Of a stretch of 64,000 nucleotides of DNA, positions 58,549 to 64,000 are shown piece after piece. Made by a program: the position numbers and the translations under genes. Below the pieces are notes generated by a model. That model did no database searches and had not been told where the DNA came from. It saw nothing but the letters and a program-made list of their open reading frames with translations. Position 1 is the first letter of the stretch. Each line of letters opens with the position of its first letter. The stretch comes from CAVPTL01 sp963794415 (GTDB lineage: Bacteria; Actinomycetota; Thermoleophilia; Gaiellales; JAICJC01): positions 248,001 through 312,000 of the forward strand of contig CAWCDI010000002.1 in assembly GCA_963794415.1 (NCBI GenBank), given 5' to 3'.

Positions 58549-59112
58549 GTGCTGCTGCTGGTGCCCACCGAACTCGAGGCCGACATGCTGCCGGGCACCC
58601 CGCCCATGCCCGTCGCGATCTGCGGCGTCGGGCTCGCCGAGGCCGGCGCGCGGGCCGCGCACGCGATCGCCACCCGGCCCGAGGCGGCCGAGGGAGTCAT
58701 CCTCATCGGTGCGGCGGGCACGCTCGATCCCGGGCGGTTTCCGGTGGGGTCGGTGGTCGAGGCCGGAAGCGTTCGCTGCCACGGGATCGGAGCCGGCGGC
58801 CGCTCGCCCCACGCGATGGGCTTCGGCCGGCCCGACGTGCTGGCGCTGGCCGGCAGCGGCCCCGAGATCCTCTCGGTGGCCGAGGCGTCGGAGGCCGCCC
58901 AGATCGCGGGTCTCACCGCGCGCTACCCGCGCGCCGTGGCCGAGGAGATGGAGGGCTACGCCGTCGCGCTCGCGGCACATGAGTTCGGCGTGCCCGTCAC
59001 CATCGTGCGCGGCATCTCAAATGTCGCCGGCGACCGCAACGTCGCCGGCTGGGCGCTCCCCGAAGCGCTCCAGGCCGTCTGCAAGCGACTCCACTGGAGG
59101 TCTGACCCATGA
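58549..59112 (+). CDS. mqnB: Futalosine hydrolase
   Basis: 187 residues of the nucleoside phosphorylase/hydrolase fold in the short form used for futalosine. VAICGVGLAEAGARAAHAI, VILIGAAGTLDPGRFPVGSV, AVAEEMEGYAVALAAHEFGV (purine-site E-M-E) and VRGISNVAGDRNVAGW match MqnB. It hydrolyses futalosine to dehypoxanthinyl futalosine on the alternative menaquinone route. GTG 58549 is the start; the stop overlaps mqnD as ATGA, which supports the assignment. Confidence 0.85.
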   Translation: MLLLVPTELEADMLPGTPPMPVAICGVGLAEAGARAAHAIATRPEAAEGVILIGAAGTLDPGRFPVGSVVEAGSVRCHGIGAGGRSPHAMGFGRPDVLALAGSGPEILSVAEASEAAQIAGLTARYPRAVAEEMEGYAVALAAHEFGVPVTIVRGISNVAGDRNVAGWALPEALQAVCKRLHWRSDP

Positions 59113-59939
59113 AGCTCCGCGTGGGCATCTCGCCCTGCCCCAACGACACGTTCGCGTTCCACGGCATTCTCGAGAAGCGCGTGGACCTCCGCGGCCTCGA
59201 CATCGAGATCGACTTCGCAGACGTCCAGCAGCTGAACGACGGGCTGGTCGGCGGGAGGTATGACCTTTCCAAGGCGAGCTTCCACCAGGCGCTGCTCCTC
59301 ACCGACAGGTTCGGCGTGGTGCGATCCGGGTCGGCGCTGGGATTTGGTGTCGGCCCGCTCCTGGTGGCTGCAGAGCCCGGACTCGGCCCCAGCTCCAGCG
59401 CGCGCGTGCTCTGCCCCGGCCCGACCACCACCGCGACGCTGCTCTACCACTGCCTGCACCCGCACCAGGGCGTGATCCGCCACGCGGTGTTCTCCGACAT
59501 CGGCGCCGAGCTCCGTTCCGGCGGTGCCGATATCGGCGTGCTGATCCACGAGGGCCGGCTCACCTACGAGCGCGACGGGCTCATCCTGCTCGAGGATCTG
59601 GGCACGTCGTTCGAGCAGCTCGCTGACGCCCCGGTGCCGCTCGGCGGCATCCTGGCCTCGCTCGAGCTGCCCCGCGACGTGGTCGAGCGCTTTCACGCGG
59701 TGCTGCAGGACTCCATCAGCTATGGCTGGGCCAACCGCGAGGACACCCTGCCCACCATCCGCGCCCACGCCCAGGAGATGGGCGAGGACGTGATCTGGCC
59801 CTACGTCGAGCTCTACGTGAACGACAGCACGTTCGATCTGGGCACCGAGGGTGAGCGGTCGCTCCGTACGCTCGAGGTCACCGGGCGCGAGGCCGGCGTG
59901 CTGCCGGCCGGCCGGCCGGAGCTTCAAATCCTCGGATAG
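59109..59939 (+). CDS. mqnD: 1,4-dihydroxy-6-naphthoate synthase
   Basis: 276 residues of the MqnA/MqnD periplasmic-binding-like fold. The signature LRVGISPCPNDTFAFHGILE at the N-terminus is MqnD's. DLSKASFHQALLLTDRFGVV, SDIGAELRSGGADIGVLIHE and RLTYERDGLILLEDLG complete it. It converts cyclic dehypoxanthinyl futalosine to 1,4-dihydroxy-6-naphthoate. Coupled to mqnB; mqnA, mqnC and later genes are not in the window. It overlaps the convergent small gene by 16 bases. GGTCTGACC covers its ribosome-binding region (59099-59107). Confidence 0.9.
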   Translation: MKLRVGISPCPNDTFAFHGILEKRVDLRGLDIEIDFADVQQLNDGLVGGRYDLSKASFHQALLLTDRFGVVRSGSALGFGVGPLLVAAEPGLGPSSSARVLCPGPTTTATLLYHCLHPHQGVIRHAVFSDIGAELRSGGADIGVLIHEGRLTYERDGLILLEDLGTSFEQLADAPVPLGGILASLELPRDVVERFHAVLQDSISYGWANREDTLPTIRAHAQEMGEDVIWPYVELYVNDSTFDLGTEGERSLRTLEVTGREAGVLPAGRPELQILG

Positions 59940-60286
59940 GCCTGGGCGCGGTCGGGTCGCCGGCCGAAGAACCATTTCTCGAGCTCTGGGAGGAGCTCCG
60001 CTGTAGTGAACTCGGCCACGTCCTGCGCACGCCCCTCGCTGAGGCACACCTCGAGGTCGGACTCGAGCGCCTCGTTGGCGGCGTCCACCGCGTCGCCCAT
60101 CTCGTAGCCCTCGAACACGTAGTCGTCGGCGTGCACGGCGCCGTCGTGACGCTCGGCGAGGCCCACAGCCCGCCCCACAGCCCAGAGCGCGCCCGGCTTG
60201 CGCTCGATCCACAGCGTGATCTGCTCGGAACCGCCGTCGTCTCCAACGCCGCTCACGGTACGCTCGGCAAACCAGTTGCGCTGCAT
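59924..60286 (-). CDS. Hypothetical protein, 120 residues
   Basis: 120 residues, acidic, mixed alpha/beta (MQRNWFAERTVSGVGDDGGS, EQITLWIERKPGALWAVGRA, DAVDAANEALESDLEVCLSE). It resembles small uncharacterised actinobacterial proteins; no domain recognised. The ATG at 60286 is 2 bases from the 3' arm of an 8-bp hairpin that contains a G-run, so the ribosome-binding region would be occluded when folded. It converges on mqnD. Confidence 0.6.
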   Translation of the reverse strand: MQRNWFAERTVSGVGDDGGSEQITLWIERKPGALWAVGRAVGLAERHDGAVHADDYVFEGYEMGDAVDAANEALESDLEVCLSEGRAQDVAEFTTAELLPELEKWFFGRRPDRAQAYPRI

Positions 60287-60288
60287 CT

Positions 60289-60320
60289 CGGGGCCCCCCC
60301 GGTCGAGGATTTGGGCCCCG
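60289..60320. promoter_or_regulatory. GC-rich inverted repeat at the start of the 60286 gene
   Basis: CGGGGCCC (60289-60296) and GGGCCCCG (60313-60320) with a 16-base loop. On the minus strand the structure ends 2 bases before the ATG and contains the only G-rich stretch that could act as ribosome-binding site. Confidence 0.5.
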
Positions 60321-60334
60321 GAGACTAGCCGATC

Positions 60335-60817
60335 TCAGCCCGCGAAATCGTCCGGGTTCACGCTCTCGAGAAACTTCTTGAACTCGTCGATGACCTCGCC
60401 CGCATCGTCGGGCTCCTGTCCGAATTCGATCGCCGAGTCGTCCAGCACGGAGTCGGCGACGAAGATCGGCGCCTCCGTGCGGACCGCCAGCGCGAGGGCA
60501 TCGGACGGGCGCGAGTCGATCTCGACCTCGGCTCCGTCCACCTGCAGCGTGATGAGGGCGTGGAACGTGTTCTCGCGGAGCTCCGTGACTGAGACCTTGG
60601 CCACGGTCGCGTCGAGCTTCTCCAGCATGCTCGTGACGAGGTCGTGGGTCATCGGCCGCGCAGTGGGCGTGCCCTGCAGCTTCATGAGGATGGCCGCGGC
60701 CTCGGGATGCCCGATCCAGATCGGGAGAAAACGATTGCCGTCAAGCGTCCGCAAAAGGACGATTGGCTGCTTGCCGACCATGTCGAACGAGACGCCATAG
60801 ATCGTCATCTTGTGCAA
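60335..60817 (-). CDS. DUF151 bifunctional nuclease-family protein
   Basis: 160 residues of the DUF151/bifunctional DNase-RNase family: MTIYGVSFDMVGKQPIVLLR, NRFLPIWIGHPEAAAILMKL and DSRPSDALALAVRTEAPIFV (a conserved S-R-P-S-D-A stretch). The C-terminal tail is acidic (EFGQEPDDAGEVIDEFKKFL). TTG 60817 is chosen over the ATG at 60808 because GGAGG lies 7 bases upstream. The -10 TATGAT at 60843-60838 would give a leader of about 14 bases. Confidence 0.85.
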   Translation of the reverse strand: MHKMTIYGVSFDMVGKQPIVLLRTLDGNRFLPIWIGHPEAAAILMKLQGTPTARPMTHDLVTSMLEKLDATVAKVSVTELRENTFHALITLQVDGAEVEIDSRPSDALALAVRTEAPIFVADSVLDDSAIEFGQEPDDAGEVIDEFKKFLESVNPDDFAG

Positions 60818-60869
60818 CAGCTGACCTCCACCAACAGATCATAGCCCTTGGGTTGGAGGTCGCCCCGGG

Positions 60870-60910
60870 GCGGGTAACCCGCAGCACAGCACCGGCCGGC
60901 GCAAGGCCGG
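60870..60910. terminator. Two hairpins between tRNA-Ile and the DUF151 gene
   Basis: GCGGGT-A-ACCCGC (60870-60882) and CCGGCC-N7-GGCCGG (60892-60897/60905-60910). They lie 3' of tRNA-Ile on the minus strand and probably end or process its transcript. Confidence 0.4.
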
Positions 60911-60948
60911 GACTGAGTGGTCAGGCCGCGCAGATGGAGACCCCGGGA

Positions 60949-61022
60949 TGGGCGATCCAGGATTCGAACCTGGGACCTCCGCCTTATCAGAGCGGCGCTC
61001 TAACCGACTGAGCTAATCGCCC
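60949..61022 (-). tRNA. tRNA-Ile (anticodon GAT)
   Basis: Minus-strand cloverleaf: acceptor GGGCGAT/ATCGCCC with discriminator A, D arm GCTC..GAGC, anticodon loop CTGATAA (anticodon GAT), T arm CCAGG/CCTGG with TTCGAAT. CCA is not encoded. TATCCT at 61040-61035 is its likely -10. Confidence 0.95.
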
Positions 61023-61079
61023 GGGGGAGCGGTGAGGATAGCACCCCAGCGCGCTCCGCCAGCGAGGTTCCCGCGGGCG

Positions 61080-61964
61080 CTAGTCAGCCCAGGAGACGCG
61101 CTCGGCGCGCAGCTGGTCGATGATGCGCCCGAGCTCGGCGCTGTTGGTGAAGTGCAGCTCGACCCGGCCGCCATTTGCCCCGCGCTTGACCGCCGCCTTG
61201 AGGTTGAGCGACGCCCAGGCCGCATCGATGACGAGGTTCGAGAGCTCGTCCTCCATCGACCCCGGCACCACTGAGAGCGGAGCCTTCTTGCGCTTGGTCG
61301 GCGCCCGCTTGGCGGCCTCCTCGGTCTGCCGCACCGAGAGGCCCCGCTTGGCAGCCAGGCGGCCGAGCGCAAGCCGCTCGTCCTGGCCCTCGACCAGCAG
61401 CACCGCACGGCCGTGGCCCTCCGAGAGGGCTCCGGCGGCGATCATGTCCAGCACCACATCGGGGAGCTCCAGCAGCCGCAGCGTGTTTGCAACCGCGGAG
61501 CGGCTCTTGCCTACCCGCCGCGCGATGTCTGCCTGGGTGAGATCGAGCTCATCGGCGAGCATCGCGTAGGCGCGCGCCTGATCGATGGGGTTCAGATCGA
61601 CGCGGGCGACGTTCTCGGCCATCGCCAGCACGAGGCTGTCGCGATCGGTGCCGCGCCGCACGACAGCGGGGATGGTGCGAAGCCCGGCCTTCTGCGCCGC
61701 GCGCCAGCGACGCTCGCCGGCAATGATCTCGTACGCGCCGCCGTCGGACTCGCGGACGACGATCGGCTGGACGACGCCCTCGGACTTGATGGACTCGGCG
61801 AGCTCGTTGAGCGCGTCCTCGTCGAAGTGGTGCCGCGGCTGCTTGGGCCCGGGCACGACCTGGCCCAGCTCGATGTCGATCAGTGAGGTCTGACCACTGG
61901 GAAACTCCGAGACCAGGGCCGCCAGCCCGCGCCCGAGGCCGCGTTGCTTGGAAGGCTCAGCCAC
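61080..61964 (-). CDS. parB: Chromosome-partitioning protein ParB
   Basis: 294 residues. The CTP-binding box GERRWRAA (83-90), the helix-turn-helix LTQADIARRVGKSRSAVANT (142-161) and the C-terminal dimerisation domain are all present. ParB binds parS, loads as a CTP-gated clamp and spreads. GTG 61964 overlaps the parA stop by 8 bases. The four parS sites it would bind lie within 2.4 kb. A GGTCTGACC 9-mer at 61887-61895 falls inside the gene. Confidence 0.95.
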   Translation of the reverse strand: MAEPSKQRGLGRGLAALVSEFPSGQTSLIDIELGQVVPGPKQPRHHFDEDALNELAESIKSEGVVQPIVVRESDGGAYEIIAGERRWRAAQKAGLRTIPAVVRRGTDRDSLVLAMAENVARVDLNPIDQARAYAMLADELDLTQADIARRVGKSRSAVANTLRLLELPDVVLDMIAAGALSEGHGRAVLLVEGQDERLALGRLAAKRGLSVRQTEEAAKRAPTKRKKAPLSVVPGSMEDELSNLVIDAAWASLNLKAAVKRGANGGRVELHFTNSAELGRIIDQLRAERVSWAD

Positions 61965-62712
61965 GCTCGACCACCTCCATGGCGGCCCGGAAGTACGCGT
62001 CGGCGCCCGCCGATCGAGCGTCGTAGCGGGTGATCGGCACGCCGTGGCTGGGAGCCTCGGCGAGCCGGACGCTGCGCGGCACGACGGTATCGAACACCAG
62101 GTCGCCGAAGTACGAGCGCACCTCGTCGGCAACGTCGCTGGAGAGCCGCGTGCGGCCGTCGTACATGGTGAGGAGCACGCCGGTGACGCCGAGGCGCGGG
62201 TTGAGCCGCGTGCGCACGAGCTCGATGCTCTGCAGGAGCTGCGCCAGGCCCTCGAGTGCGTAGTACTCGCACTGGACAGGCACGATCAGCCTGTTTGCCG
62301 CAGAGAGCGCGTTCACGGTGAGCAGGCCGAGTGACGGCGGGCAGTCCACGAACACGTAGGGATACCGCTCCTCGGTGCCGGCGAGGATGTCACGCAGCAG
62401 CGTGCCGTGATCGTTGGGCAGCTCGACCTGGGCGGCGGCGAGATCGGGGTGCGACGGAGCGAGGTCGAGGTTCGGGATCGACGTCGAGACAACAACTTCG
62501 TCGAGCGGCTTCCCGTGCAGCAGATCGTAGGTGCTCGCCTCGAGCTGATCAGGCCGGAAGCCCAGTCCGGTAGTGGCATTCGCCTGCGGGTCGAGGTCGA
62601 TCAGGAGCACGGGCATTCCGGCTTCGGCGACACACGCAGCCATGTTGATGGCGGTAGTGGTCTTACCGACGCCGCCCTTCTGGTTGGCCAGTGCGTAGAC
62701 GCGTCCGTTCAC
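61957..62712 (-). CDS. parA: Chromosome-partitioning ATPase ParA
   Basis: 251 residues with the deviant Walker A motif KGGVGKTTTAINMA (K12-T19), Walker A' VLLIDLDPQANATTGLG and Walker B YVFVDCPPSLGLLTVNAL. It is the ATPase that moves ParB-parS complexes. GTG 62712 lies 7 bases after -10 TACCAT (62725-62720), a leaderless start; the GGAGG between them is too close to be a ribosome-binding site. Two parS copies lie immediately upstream. Confidence 0.95.
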   Translation of the reverse strand: MNGRVYALANQKGGVGKTTTAINMAACVAEAGMPVLLIDLDPQANATTGLGFRPDQLEASTYDLLHGKPLDEVVVSTSIPNLDLAPSHPDLAAAQVELPNDHGTLLRDILAGTEERYPYVFVDCPPSLGLLTVNALSAANRLIVPVQCEYYALEGLAQLLQSIELVRTRLNPRLGVTGVLLTMYDGRTRLSSDVADEVRSYFGDLVFDTVVPRSVRLAEAPSHGVPITRYDARSAGADAYFRAAMEVVERG

Positions 62713-62719
62713 GCCTCCG

Positions 62720-62725
62720 ATGGTA
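62720..62725 (-). promoter_or_regulatory. -10 element of parA, leaderless
   Basis: Minus-strand TACCAT, 7 bases before GTG 62712, about 35 bases from parS site 1. Confidence 0.45.
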
Positions 62726-62759
62726 GCGAGGGCGGCGGACGTGTCGGGGCTCCGCCGAG

Positions 62760-62775
62760 TGTTTCACGTGAAACA
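62760..62775. promoter_or_regulatory. parS site 1
   Basis: Perfect TGTTTCACGTGAAACA, the conserved ParB-binding palindrome, in the parA promoter region. Confidence 0.95.
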
Positions 62776-62797
62776 ATTTCTCCGCGCTCATCGCAGG

Positions 62798-62813
62798 TGT
62801 TTCACGTGAAACA
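62798..62813. promoter_or_regulatory. parS site 2
   Basis: Perfect TGTTTCACGTGAAACA, one base from the rsmG stop codon and 38 bases from site 1 (start to start). Confidence 0.95.
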
Positions 62814-62814
62814 C

Positions 62815-63447
62815 CTACCCGAGCGGGCGCTTGGCCGCCATCCCGGCGCGACGCGGGTATCTCTCCGGGGTGTCCCCGAGCTTGTCCACCACAAGCAGGT
62901 GATGCGTGTCCGAGACCGGTTCGGCGCGGGCGATAGCGGCAGAGAGCTCGCCGCACACGTGCGCGAGCGGCTCGAGCGGTACCGCTCCCATCCAGAGAAT
63001 CACTGTGCCACCGCTTCGCACGAGCGGCAAGCAGAGCTCGAGCGCGACGGGCGGCGGGGCGAGCGCTCGGGCGAGCGCCATGTCGTAGCGGTCGCGCCCA
63101 TCGGCCCGCGCATAGTCCTCAGACCGCTCAGTGATCACGCCGCACGGTAGTCCCAACGCCTCCACCGTTGTGCGGAGGAACTCGGACTTGCGCTCTCTGG
63201 ACTCGAGCAGATCAACGGCCAGACCAGTCTCGATCGCGATCGGGATGCCCGGAGAGCCGCCACCCGAGCCGACATCGATCAGCGTGCGCGGCGCTCGCTC
63301 GGCGATGACGGGCATCGCGGTCAGCGAGTCCAGCACGTGGAGCTCCCACGCCGCCGCCGGATCCGTCACGGCCGTCAGCGAGACGGGCGCCGCGAGGAGG
63401 AGGCGGCAGTACTCGCGGAGCGCGTCGGAGTGTTTCACGTGAAACAT
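62815..63447 (-). CDS. rsmG: 16S rRNA (guanine-527-N7)-methyltransferase, start codon adjacent to parS
   Basis: 210 residues of the RsmG/GidB fold. SAM binding: TLIDVGSGGGSPGIPIAIET; the family N-terminus SLTAVTDPAAAWELHVLDSL is intact. ATG 63447 begins MFHVKHSDAL, whose codons 1-6 are spelled by parS site 3. No other start exists before the conserved region, so the parS copy really is coding. It sits in jag-rsmG-parA-parB order, standard near oriC. Confidence 0.9.
   Translation of the reverse strand: MFHVKHSDALREYCRLLLAAPVSLTAVTDPAAAWELHVLDSLTAMPVIAERAPRTLIDVGSGGGSPGIPIAIETGLAVDLLESRERKSEFLRTTVEALGLPCGVITERSEDYARADGRDRYDMALARALAPPPVALELCLPLVRSGGTVILWMGAVPLEPLAHVCGELSAAIARAEPVSDTHHLLVVDKLGDTPERYPRRAGMAAKRPLG
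63431..63446. promoter_or_regulatory. parS site 3, inside rsmG
   Basis: Perfect TGTTTCACGTGAAACA covering the 5' end of rsmG, so it encodes the residues FHVKH. Confidence 0.95.
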
Positions 63448-63468
63448 CTGCGCTCGGATCAGGGGAGA

Positions 63469-63484
63469 TGTTTCACGTGAAACA
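63469..63484. promoter_or_regulatory. parS site 4
   Basis: Perfect TGTTTCACGTGAAACA between the jag stop and the rsmG start, 38 bases from site 3 (start to start), the same distance as between sites 1 and 2. Confidence 0.95.
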
Positions 63485-63485
63485 C

Positions 63486-64000
63486 CTACGCCGGAACGAC
63501 GACGACGTGCCGATTTGGCTCTGCGCCTTCGCTCTCGGTGCCGACGCCCTCGAACTCCTTCAACCGCAGGTGGACGATCTTTCGCTCCACCGACGTCATC
63601 GGCTCCAGCGCGACCGGCCGGCCGCTGCTGCGCACCTCGACCGCGGCGTTGACCGCAACGTCGTGCAGCATGCGCTCGCGGCGCTCGCGATAGCCCTGGG
63701 CGTCGATTACGACCTCGACCTCCTCGCCGTGGCGGTGCATCATGGCGTTCGCGAGATACTGGATCGCGTCAATGGTCTGGCCATGGCGGCCGATCACGAG
63801 ACCCAGATCCTCGCCCGTGATGGTGGCCTGGAGCGTGGAGCCCCGCTGCACGATCCGCACGCTCGAGTCGACCGTGATCGCGGCGACCACCTGGGACAGC
63901 ATGTCTGCCAGGCGATCGGACGCCTCGGTGGGCGTATCGGGGCCGGTGACGACGACGCTCGGCTCAACGTCAGGCTGCGCGGGCGCGGAATCGGGCGGGC
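63486..64000 (-). CDS. jag: Jag/KhpB-like RNA-binding protein, 5' end beyond window
   Basis: The visible 171 codons hold a KH-type domain (TITGEDLGLVIGRHGQTIDA) and an R3H domain (RERRERMLHDVAVNAAVEVR, later MTSVERKIVHLRLKEF). The frame runs open to base 64000 through an acidic, Pro-rich linker (PAQPDVEPSVVVTGPDTPTE), so the N-terminus is not in the window. Jag/KhpB is a small-RNA-linked RNA-binding protein normally next to yidC and upstream of rsmG; this fits. The internal ATG at 63902 is not the true start. Confidence 0.9.
   Translation of the reverse strand, partial: PPDSAPAQPDVEPSVVVTGPDTPTEASDRLADMLSQVVAAITVDSSVRIVQRGSTLQATITGEDLGLVIGRHGQTIDAIQYLANAMMHRHGEEVEVVIDAQGYRERRERMLHDVAVNAAVEVRSSGRPVALEPMTSVERKIVHLRLKEFEGVGTESEGAEPNRHVVVVPA

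Noticed and set aside
62663..62956. ORF starting MRRALCRYRP that contains a FHVKH segment
   Set aside because: It is an out-of-frame reading through parS and parA; parA itself starts at 62712 with its Walker motif.

Overview
This is a GC-rich, gene-dense chromosomal window from a bacterium that is almost certainly an actinomycete. The evidence is a NucS/EndoMS mismatch endonuclease, a tkt-tal-zwf-opcA pentose-phosphate operon, a very large NAD-glutamate dehydrogenase, futalosine-pathway menaquinone genes, an RsrA-type sigma/anti-sigma pair and many leaderless promoters. Class Thermoleophilia is my best guess, by inference only. The right end lies close to oriC: partial jag, rsmG, parA and parB with four perfect parS sites. 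I see no prophage, insertion sequence, CRISPR array or rRNA. No stretch longer than about 145 bases lacks a gene; the largest gaps (20994-21136, 49106-49242, 60818-60948, 42573-42685) hold promoters, hairpins or short repeats.

Layout. 1-6135: a partial rhodanese, a secreted NlpC/P60 peptidase, a zinc-motif protein, two tandem secreted beta-propeller/PKD paralogues, a dCMP deaminase and a GH5-like glycosidase. 6192-9754: an anchored zinc-ribbon protein, a frameshifted SGNH hydrolase, small proteins, and an ECF sigma factor translationally coupled both to an 8-codon leader ORF and to a membrane protein. 9853-23227: tRNA-Val, a GH15 glucosidase, tRNA-Asp, a FUSC transporter, a flavin oxidoreductase with a MarR regulator, an acetyltransferase, secreted proteins including a sedolisin protease, and a GntR regulator divergent from a SIS-domain enzyme, then ferritin. 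23269-28568: MOSC protein, Fe-alcohol dehydrogenase, HhH protein, metallo-beta-lactamase, desaturase and an orphan DNA methyltransferase. 28557-35739: the operon gdh-cupin-DUF255. 35843-43660: phoU, an AOC-barrel protein, the oxidative and non-oxidative pentose-phosphate operon and glycerate kinase. 43705-53004: fabI, hydrolases, a flavin reductase, a cysteine-desulfurase-like protein, nucS, an M16 protease, an amidohydrolase, a nucleotidyltransferase and the sigma/anti-sigma pair. 53113-59939: nadB-nadC-nadA, an MMPL transporter and mqnB-mqnD. 59924-64000: a hypothetical protein, a DUF151 nuclease, tRNA-Ile and the par region.

Signals that cross gene boundaries. A -10 hexamer TANNNT lies 5-7 bases before the start codon of at least sixteen genes, so leaderless transcription is common. 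One such start appears to be ATC. A short palindrome GGTC[A/T]GACC occurs nine times, about ten times more than I estimate from base composition, and mostly inside genes. Two REP-like hairpins share one core. Three convergent gene pairs end on a single shared CTAG. Several inverted repeats sit on ribosome-binding sites or start codons. These are the parts of the window that ordinary gene annotation does not explain.
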